Below, piece by piece: positions 9,601-15,362 of a stretch of DNA of 32,464 bases (its first letter is position 1; every line of letters begins with the position of its first letter). The notes beneath the pieces were generated by a model. That model was not told the origin of the DNA. It searched no databases and saw nothing but the letters and a program-made list of their open reading frames with translations. The position numbers and the translations under genes were made by a program. The stretch is from Spirosomataceae bacterium (lineage in GTDB: Bacteria > Bacteroidota > Bacteroidia > Cytophagales > Spirosomataceae), in contig JAKONH010000449.1 of the NCBI GenBank assembly GCA_022702045.1, forward strand, positions 1-32,464. The letters run 5' to 3'.

Positions 9601-9945
9601 CAGTGTTACGCCTGTCTTCCACCCCCCTACCCGTCCGCCAACGCCAGCTTTGTCGGTGACGTCAGCGAAGTGCATATCCCCTTTATTCAGGAATAGCTTA
9701 TTCCCCACCTGATTGCCGGTAAAAAATAGATCGACACGACCGTCGTTGTTTAGATCACCAGCCGCTACCCCGGCACCGTTGTAGAAATATTCGAACGACA
9801 GAATGTTCTCAGTCTCGGTCTCCTGTAATTGATTGGTAAACTGAACCCCCGTTTCTTCCGGATTTGTTTTTGTAAAGAGTGGCGTTCTCTGACTGCAAGC
9901 ATAAAATAGTACACTACTGAGCAGTACGGCGGGCCATAGTTTCAT
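6691..9945 (-). CDS. FG-GAP/VCBS repeat lipoprotein with ASPIC/UnbV domain (copy 2)
   Basis: 1084 residues, paralogue of the neighbouring 3308-6643 gene along its whole length. The lipoprotein signal is short (MKLWPAVLLSSVLFYAC, Cys17). I count 13 calcium-loop motifs, such as DLNNDGRVD (64), DVNADGWLD (117), DYDLDGDLD (174), DLNNDGYPD (256), DFDLDGYKD (390), DLDNDGDLD (474), DIDRDGDLD and DLDGDGDLD. An ASPIC/UnbV domain lies at about residues 520-590 (FGIGATVEV ... YPTRGYESCSHGDLLVGLG ... VMVRWPDGRV). Shared blocks with copy 1 include the YNGAGVAAGD/YNGGGVAVGD start, KAGVGG, FFDYDLDGDLDC, GFGLGV and ATDWSWG/ASDWSWG. It follows susD by 140 bp, with a strong terminator-like hairpin between and no obvious promoter, so it may depend on read-through from susCD. 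Confidence 0.88.
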   Translation of the reverse strand: MKLWPAVLLSSVLFYACSQRTPLFTKTNPEETGVQFTNQLQETETENILSFEYFYNGAGVAAGDLNNDGRVDLFFTGNQVGNKLFLNKGDMHFADVTDKAGVGGRVGGWKTGVTLADVNADGWLDIYVCYSGLRPDSLRRNQLLINNKNLTFTDRAAEYGLADSGYSVQANFFDYDLDGDLDCFLINHNLKNYQRKEAAVMRVERDYNAGDKLFRNMTVERRKGGSTATPLFVDVSEQAGIKGNPLGFGLGVSVSDLNNDGYPDVYVSNDFVEDDYLYINQKDGTFRDELRNRIEHTSYSAMGMDVADLNNDSRPDIMTLDMLPESNARQKLLPWPDNWTVYQAQLRNGFWHQNMRNMLQIQQADGQFAELGQLAGVAATDWSWGVLLADFDLDGYKDIFVSNGILRDFTNADFVKFSDQTPGNNVLEQIKQMPTTLTKNYIFRNNQDLTFTNEQKAWGFDESTVSNGCAYADLDNDGDLDLITNNLNEPARLYQNQERETKATHYLTIKLVGTQDNPFGIGATVEVSQNARTQTQERYPTRGYESCSHGDLLVGLGNQPGTVSVMVRWPDGRVQTVKNVNSDQTLTLSYRQATANEPASKTATDAIFSPGSGPDFVHKVDSTSNFDRQILLPTQYSAAGPRLAVSQRNGQKLVFISGNAQQPGQLFQQLTDGSFKALPLPGLTKATTNDALFADLNGDGQPDLYLANGGYGVAEADRRQDQLWLATPTGYVAQLLPAEADNGSCVKALDIDRDGDLDLFVGGGIKPFRFPADDESFLLINDGKAHFARQSLGRLGMLTDAAILDINRDTYPDLVIIGEWMPVTVLLNQKGKLQAGTRKEYTELAGWWNRIQPADLDGDGDLDLVVGNLGLNTFVRATAEQPATLIYDDFDQNGTLDFFMSYLIDGKRYPAYSRDEICEQVPSLRKKFTTYQAYADATIEDCFDEQQLKQAKTREINELRTLVLENKDGTLIPHSLPMIAQVSPVYGILATDFDHNGTTDLLLMGNNSRMRLRIGKVDANHGIVLSNKRNWQFAEIPVDKTGLFVRGDVRDVKQLGKTILMGLCAGKLQAAQLNDQSHKLASKR

Positions 9946-10030
9946 TGTGAAAGCAACAACAGACGAGCGTAATATATCGCAGCGAGGCTGGTCTTTTGCT
10001 TATTTTAATTCATACAGGTCTTTAAACTAT

Positions 10031-10060
10031 AAACAGCAGCCTGCTGGCAGGCTGCTGTTT
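10031..10060 (-). terminator. Strong hairpin after susD (intrinsic terminator or attenuator)
   Basis: Perfect 13-bp inverted repeat: AAACAGCAGCCTG (10031-10043) and CAGGCTGCTGTTT (10048-10060), with a 4-nt loop. It begins 26 nt after the susD stop. On the minus strand the stem ends in TTT and is followed by ATAGTTTAAA, a weak U-rich tail. It probably ends most susCD transcripts, leaving partial read-through into the FG-GAP genes. Confidence 0.7.
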
Positions 10061-10085
10061 ACGTAACGTAGCTGATAGTTAACTA

Positions 10086-11663
10086 TTATAGGTAACCGGG
10101 GTTCTGAGGAGCCAGGTTTGGGTTACTGTCGATAGCCTGCTGCGGGAATGGGAACAGAACAGCAGTTGCAGGCGATGTTGCAGACCGTTGGTCAACCGGT
10201 TGCAAGAATGTACCAAAGCGAATTTGGTCACTCCGGCGCCAGCCTTCCCAGTACAGTTCGCGGCCACGTTCTGCCAGCAGACCCGTCAGATCAAGGCTGC
10301 CCAGGGTTGATGCACCACGGGTAGAACGCAGGTTGTTTACGATAGCCAGTGCTGTCTGACCCTGCGAATCCGTACCACCCCGCAAGATCGCTTCAGCTTT
10401 CATCAGCATTACGTCAGAGTACCGCAGGAACACGTAATCGTTGGACGGTGCATCAACGGCACCAGGCTGTGGCAGGTACTTGATTACCCGGATACCCTGT
10501 ACTTCGTTGGCGAAACCGAGGTTGACGTTTGGGGTAAACACCAGCGGGTTACCGCTACGGTCGGTAGCCGCAACGGCAGTTGTTGTATTTGGCTTAACTA
10601 CATACTGCTGTCCCACTAGGAAACCCGCGTTCAAACCCGTCTTCGATGTCAGATCTGATGGTTGTGAAGTCAAACGTTCATCCGACTTCTCAAAGCTATT
10701 GTAGAAGTCAGCCAGCGTCGTAAAGCCGTTCCATGCGTTTACATATTGATTATAGTGCAACGTCATATAGTAGCGGTTCCGTACGTTACCAGGCTGTGCA
10801 GCCGAGCTGTTTGCAATCGTAAAGATTAGCTCTTTCGACAGTTGGTCGTTGTTCCAGTGGAAGCTATCGAAATATTTCCCTTTCGCTGTCAGCGCAAATT
10901 TATTCGACGCAATAACCTGATTCGAGAAATACACGGCCGAGTCCATGTCTGACTTAACAAATGTATACGGACCCGCCGGGCTCGACGAATTCGTATAGAC
11001 CGCTTTGTTCAGGTACATTTTGGCAAGCATTGTTGCAGCCGCTTCCTTCGTCGCTACATTCTGTGCAGAACCGGATGCCAGATTGTTGAACGCATACCGC
11101 AGATCACCAATTACGAAATTGGTAGCTTCTGTACGGCTTAGTACACGTGGATTAGCATCAGCCGCATCCGTTACTTGCCTAACCGGAACCCGGCCGAACA
11201 AGTCAACAATGTACGAGGTAAAAAAACCCCGCAGGAAGCGTGCTTCTGCCGCCCGCTGCGTACTTGATCCCGCTACAGACAAAGCCTGAGTAGACCGGAA
11301 AGCACCTGTGTTCAGATCGTTCCAGGCTTCCAGAATACGCTGGTGCGAAGCATCCCATGTATGCTGGTGCAGTTTCCGCCACGTGCCGAAGTCATCCCAG
11401 TCAGTACCCCGTGTTGGTCCCATCATTTCATCAGAGGGGTGCTCTTCCATAGCATACGTACCACCCTGGTTGGTAGCGATGTTGTTCAGAATCGCATAAG
11501 CACCCTGCAATGTTGCTTGCGGGTCGAGTGGCACAGCATCCTGAGACGCCGACGTTGACGACAATTGACCAAATACCTTGTCGTCCAGATTGGTACAGCT
11601 GATTGTGCTCATCATGAGAGCAGCACCCAGCACACCTACTGTATTATATTTTGAGAAGTTCAT
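10086..11663 (-). CDS. SusD/RagB-family outer-membrane nutrient-binding lipoprotein
   Basis: 525 residues. The lipoprotein signal ends in STISC (Cys23) and continues TNLDDKVFG. Family features include the N-terminal segment with AYAILNN and WNDLNTGAF, the SusD-type helical repeat region (RAAEARFLRGFF; EAAATMLAKMYLNKA), the late block FLRYSDVMLMKAEAILRGG with LAIVNNLRSTRGAS, ERGRELYWEGWRRSDQIRFG, and the closing FPFPQQAIDSNPNLAPQNPGY. SusD proteins form the lid of the SusC transporter and capture the substrate at the cell surface. Length is normal for the family. It follows susC by 108 bp, with a perfect 16-bp hairpin between them, and is followed by a terminator-like hairpin. No substrate can be assigned. 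Confidence 0.95.
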   Translation of the reverse strand: MNFSKYNTVGVLGAALMMSTISCTNLDDKVFGQLSSTSASQDAVPLDPQATLQGAYAILNNIATNQGGTYAMEEHPSDEMMGPTRGTDWDDFGTWRKLHQHTWDASHQRILEAWNDLNTGAFRSTQALSVAGSSTQRAAEARFLRGFFTSYIVDLFGRVPVRQVTDAADANPRVLSRTEATNFVIGDLRYAFNNLASGSAQNVATKEAAATMLAKMYLNKAVYTNSSSPAGPYTFVKSDMDSAVYFSNQVIASNKFALTAKGKYFDSFHWNNDQLSKELIFTIANSSAAQPGNVRNRYYMTLHYNQYVNAWNGFTTLADFYNSFEKSDERLTSQPSDLTSKTGLNAGFLVGQQYVVKPNTTTAVAATDRSGNPLVFTPNVNLGFANEVQGIRVIKYLPQPGAVDAPSNDYVFLRYSDVMLMKAEAILRGGTDSQGQTALAIVNNLRSTRGASTLGSLDLTGLLAERGRELYWEGWRRSDQIRFGTFLQPVDQRSATSPATAVLFPFPQQAIDSNPNLAPQNPGYL

Positions 11664-11717
11664 TTTGTCTTTTATTGATAAAACGTGTACAAAACCCGTT
11701 TTGATTTACGACGGTGT

Positions 11718-11759
11718 GATTAAACTTTCCTGAGGAAAATTCTTCAGGAAAGTTTAATC
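11718..11759 (-). other. Perfect 16-bp hairpin between susC and susD
   Basis: GATTAAACTTTCCTGA (11718-11733) pairs exactly with TCAGGAAAGTTTAATC (11744-11759) around a 10-nt loop. It starts 12 nt after the susC stop. On the minus strand it is followed by ACACCGTCG, not a U-tract, so it is not a canonical terminator. It may protect or process the susC mRNA 3' end, or set the susC to susD ratio. Confidence 0.6.
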
Positions 11760-11771
11760 GATTTGAATACG

Positions 11772-14700
11772 TTAGAAGCCTACGTTCAAACCCAGCGTGA
11801 AGGTACGTGGTGTTGGGTATGGCGTGTAATCGATACCCAGCGATGGTACATTGTTCAATACTTTCACTGTGTTCACGTTGGGGTTCAGGCCTGAGTATGG
11901 CGTCAGGATGAACAGATTCTGACCAGTCAGCGAAACGTTCAGCGTTTTGGCAAATCCGCCTTGTGGCAGATCGAACGTATAACCAATGTTCAGGTTCGTC
12001 AGCCGCAGGAAATCACTCTTCTCAATGAAGCGCGACGACACTGAACCTGGGTTCAGCCCGTTCTCTGCCGAGTTTGCTGCTGCATAATCTACATTACGAC
12101 CGTTTTTCAGCGAGCCTTTCAGGAAAAGAGCGTTAGACGTATTGTTGTATAGATAACCGCCTACCTGACCATCGAAGAATACGCTGGCGTTAAAACGACC
12201 ATAGGTGAAGTTGTTGGTCAGACCAAGACGGGCTTTTGGGAAGGGGCTACCCTGGTAAGACGAGGCACCACCATCAGCATAGGTCGAATAACCATTGGCA
12301 TCGTAGCCGGTAAACGTCGGCGTGAAGAAGGCAAACGGAGGGTAACCGTTCGTCACCAACTGTGCATAAGCGCCTGAGAGACCCTGGCCATCGATTGCCC
12401 CAACCGTTACGGTTGTACCGATGTTCTTCACTTCATTTTTCAGCGTTGTGAAGTTAGCCTGGATTTCCCACGCGAACTTCTGAGTCTGAACTGCCTGGAA
12501 GTTCAACGATAGCTCGACGCCTGTGCTAACAATTGCACCTGGCAGGTTGACGAACTTATATTGTACCGGCGCAGGCTGTGCATAGAAAACCTGAAACAGC
12601 GTGTTGGTTGCTTCACGGTGGTAGTAATCGATCGAACCACCCAGACGACCCTTCAGAATCGAGAAGTCAAGACCAACACCAGCAGTTGCATTCTGCTCCC
12701 ACTTCAGATCCGGGTTCGGGTTATTCTGCTGTGTTTGCGATCCATCGGCGTTACGTGTGAAGATGATCTTCGACGCACCACCAGCGAAATCCTGGTTACC
12801 CGTAATACCATAGTTAGCCCGCAGTTTCAGATCATTGAAGATATTCTTCGGAATGAAACTTTCCTGCGACAGACGCCAGGCACCGGCAATCGATGGAAAT
12901 ACACCGTACTTGTTATTGACACCAAAGCGCGATGAACCATCGGCCCGAACCGTTACCGTTACCAGGTATTTTTCCAGGAAGTTGTAGTTCAGACGGCCGA
13001 AGTACGACTGCAGGTCGTTTTGGCTACGTGATGAGCCTGAACCAAACGAAGTGATAGCAGCTCCCGTAGCAGGGTTTTTAGTAGCAGCAGCACCTAGATT
13101 ATCAAGGTAGCTGATGTCCGCTTCGTTATAAGGGAAGTTACCCGCAACCTGATAGTTTGTACGCGTACCGAAGGTCTGGTACGAGAATCCTAACAATCCT
13201 TCCAGTGTACCAGGACCAACAGTTCCGTTGTAATTCGCTGTGTACTCGACCAGTTTCGACAACCGGGTCAGGTTATTAACGTACGCGTAGCCACCCAAAC
13301 CAGTCGTTGGATCAGCGAAGATATTGGCACTGGCAACGTTCGGAATGATCGTTCCTGTCAACTGTGCGTTCAGGCGCGAGTCGATGCTTGTACTCCGCGT
13401 TTGTACCGAGTTGTCAACACCGAAGTTAGCCTTCAACGATACGCTGGGCAATACCTGCCACGTAGCACTGGCGTTGGCCAGCGAACGGTTCGTCACGCCA
13501 TTGTCTTTGTAATATTCCAGGATAGCAGCCGGGTTACGGAAACCACCCCCCGATAATTGATAATAGGTACCATCAGCATTACGTACGGGATATGTTGGGT
13601 TGGCCGAAATCATGGCCCCAATGATATTACCGTTGTAACCAGCGTTGTTGTTGTTCAGCGTGTACTGATCCTGAATGTTCGACGTAGTAGCATTCACAGC
13701 CAGCGTTACCTTGTGGTTGAACAGATCATGCGATGCGTTGATACGACCTGTTATCCGTTTCTGACCTGTTTTGTCGATAACCCCCTGCTGATCCTGATAA
13801 CCCAGCGAGAAGTTATAACGTGTGGTTTCCGTACCACCACCGAAGCTGGCGTTGTAAATCTGCGATACTGACGTGCGGAACAAAATATCCTGCCAGTCAG
13901 TATTACCACCAGCGTTTACAGCACCATCCGACGCATTACCGCCAGCAGCGGTAACCCCGGCAATAAAGTCGCTGGTTTTCAGCAGATTATACCGTTTCAA
14001 CGGACTGGCAATAGCTGTAGACGCTGACAGATTCAGTTGCGATTGGCCGACTTTACCTTTGCGCGTTGTAATCAGAATTACACCGTTAGCACCCCGAGCA
14101 CCGTAGATAGCGGCAGCCGACGCATCTTTCAGGACAGAAATGTTTTCGATGTCGTTCGGGTTTAGGAACGCCAGTGGGTTACGGGGCGTCGAGGTGCCAC
14201 CCGCACCAACATCCACACCACCACTATTGAAATCACCACCGTCAAGTGGGACACCATCGACAACGTACAGCGGGTTGTTACCAGCCCGCAACGACGTAGC
14301 GCCACGAATCTGCACATTGATACCGGCACCGGGTTCACCACTGGCAGGCGTAATCTGCACACCGGCAACCCGGCCCTGTAACAGTTGCTCAGGCGAAGCG
14401 ATAACCCCTTTGTTAAACTCCTTCGTGCTCAGCGTCGATACACTACCGGTTGCGTCTTTTACTTTCTGCGTACCATAGCCAACAACGACAACTTCGTTCA
14501 GTGTCTTGTTATCTTCGACCAAACTAGCGTCGACGGTTGTGCGCGAACCAACGGCTATCTCCTGCGACGTGTAGCCAATCGAGCTAAACACCAGCGTAGA
14601 ACCACCCGGTACGTTGGCCAACTGATAGGTACCGTTTCCATCAGTCGTCGTTCCTTTTGTGGTTCCCTTAATTTGTACCGTAACCCCTGGCAGACCGGCA

Positions 14701-14873
14701 CCGGTGGCATCGATCACTTTACCCGAGATTGTCGTACCCTGCGCAAACGCAGCTTGTGTGCCCAGCAAGGCACACAGCAGAACAACCAGCATACCTAGTC
14801 GGGCCAGGATCGTGCTGGTTTGCGTACACCGAACAGCGTCGGCGCGACCTACTAAGTAGGATTTGTCCATCAT
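11772..14873 (-). CDS. SusC/RagA-family TonB-linked outer-membrane transporter
   Basis: 1033 residues from ATG 14873; a second ATG follows at once. The N-terminus is long, with a hydrophobic signal core at about residues 25-45 (ARLGMLVVLLCALLGTQAAF, then AQ). Next come a carboxypeptidase-like regulatory domain (TTISGKVIDATGAGLPGVTV ... GTTTDGNGTYQL ... VFSSIGYTSQEI), a TonB-box-like segment (LNEVVVVGYGTQ), a plug domain (LLQGRVAGVQI, IRGATSL, PLYVVDGVPLDG, SVLKDASAAAIYGARGANGV) and a 22-strand-type barrel ending PRTFTLGLNVGF. There is no STN domain and no adjacent sigma/anti-sigma pair, so induction by trans-envelope signalling is not suggested here. It is the first gene of the cluster and has a consensus promoter (15056-15087). 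It imports a substrate captured by SusD, powered by TonB. Confidence 0.96.
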   Translation of the reverse strand: MMDKSYLVGRADAVRCTQTSTILARLGMLVVLLCALLGTQAAFAQGTTISGKVIDATGAGLPGVTVQIKGTTKGTTTDGNGTYQLANVPGGSTLVFSSIGYTSQEIAVGSRTTVDASLVEDNKTLNEVVVVGYGTQKVKDATGSVSTLSTKEFNKGVIASPEQLLQGRVAGVQITPASGEPGAGINVQIRGATSLRAGNNPLYVVDGVPLDGGDFNSGGVDVGAGGTSTPRNPLAFLNPNDIENISVLKDASAAAIYGARGANGVILITTRKGKVGQSQLNLSASTAIASPLKRYNLLKTSDFIAGVTAAGGNASDGAVNAGGNTDWQDILFRTSVSQIYNASFGGGTETTRYNFSLGYQDQQGVIDKTGQKRITGRINASHDLFNHKVTLAVNATTSNIQDQYTLNNNNAGYNGNIIGAMISANPTYPVRNADGTYYQLSGGGFRNPAAILEYYKDNGVTNRSLANASATWQVLPSVSLKANFGVDNSVQTRSTSIDSRLNAQLTGTIIPNVASANIFADPTTGLGGYAYVNNLTRLSKLVEYTANYNGTVGPGTLEGLLGFSYQTFGTRTNYQVAGNFPYNEADISYLDNLGAAATKNPATGAAITSFGSGSSRSQNDLQSYFGRLNYNFLEKYLVTVTVRADGSSRFGVNNKYGVFPSIAGAWRLSQESFIPKNIFNDLKLRANYGITGNQDFAGGASKIIFTRNADGSQTQQNNPNPDLKWEQNATAGVGLDFSILKGRLGGSIDYYHREATNTLFQVFYAQPAPVQYKFVNLPGAIVSTGVELSLNFQAVQTQKFAWEIQANFTTLKNEVKNIGTTVTVGAIDGQGLSGAYAQLVTNGYPPFAFFTPTFTGYDANGYSTYADGGASSYQGSPFPKARLGLTNNFTYGRFNASVFFDGQVGGYLYNNTSNALFLKGSLKNGRNVDYAAANSAENGLNPGSVSSRFIEKSDFLRLTNLNIGYTFDLPQGGFAKTLNVSLTGQNLFILTPYSGLNPNVNTVKVLNNVPSLGIDYTPYPTPRTFTLGLNVGF

Positions 14874-15055
14874 AGGTTTTGTAAAATTTAATGAATAAGA
14901 CTTGGGGGTGGTTTATACTTGCTGGCTTATATACTCACCGTTGTCTGTATCTGCACAGATAATGGCGGTTTCTGACTACTCACAGGCAAATCAACACCGT
15001 TTTATAGCTTCTGCACTTATTCCAGATTAAAGGCGAACATAGCAAGACCAGTGGG

Positions 15056-15087
15056 CAAAACTAATAGAATTACTCCTAATAATACAA
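15056..15087 (-). promoter_or_regulatory. Consensus promoter of the susC operon
   Basis: On the minus strand TTG (15085-15087), a 21-nt spacer and TAGTTTTG (15056-15063) match TTG-N19-21-TAnnTTTG with no mismatch. Transcription would start near 15050, giving a leader of about 175 nt before the susC ATG. The leader contains a small hairpin, TATCTG (14948-14953) with CAGATA (14956-14961). A long leader could host post-transcriptional control; no known riboswitch was recognised. Confidence 0.65.
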
Positions 15088-15306
15088 GGTCGTAAAATCA
15101 AAATTTGCACAATGAAAGTTAAAATTGTATTATAGTAATGAGTAGAATTTTACTATTCTAAGTCAGGAAAAAGTACGATTCGCCACAAACCAATTTAAAT
15201 AATTGATTATCAGCACATTTTCCATTGTTTACTAGTAGCCTCAGGCACTGTGCTTTATTTACTGAATGCACTGCTGGATGATCGGGAAAATGATGCGTTT
15301 TTGGGC

Positions 15307-15314
15307 TATTTTTG
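15307..15314 (+). promoter_or_regulatory. Possible -7 box for the FAD/Fe-S dehydrogenase
   Basis: TATTTTTG matches the -7 consensus TAnnTTTG exactly, 48 nt before the ATG at 15363. No TTG is found at 19-21 nt upstream. In the leader, CTGGG (15330-15334) and CCCAG (15344-15348) could form a short hairpin 14 nt before the start codon. Confidence 0.35.
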
Positions 15315-15362
15315 TATAAAATGTACTGGCTGGGCAGAACTATCCCAGTATAGCCTACCGAT

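Larger units (their letters stand above)
14874..15362. other. 489-bp divergent intergenic region, susC / dehydrogenase
   Basis: AT-rich stretch with no convincing gene in either strand. It carries the susC promoter and leader (minus strand) and a possible promoter for the dehydrogenase (plus strand). The part from about 15088 to 15300 is notably A+T rich with no feature I can name; a regulator-binding site there would be plausible but none is recognisable. Confidence 0.6.

Noticed and set aside
14847-14859. Palindromic CCTACTAAGTAGG near the susC start
   Set aside because: It lies inside the coding region of the signal peptide and is short; no reason to call it an operator.
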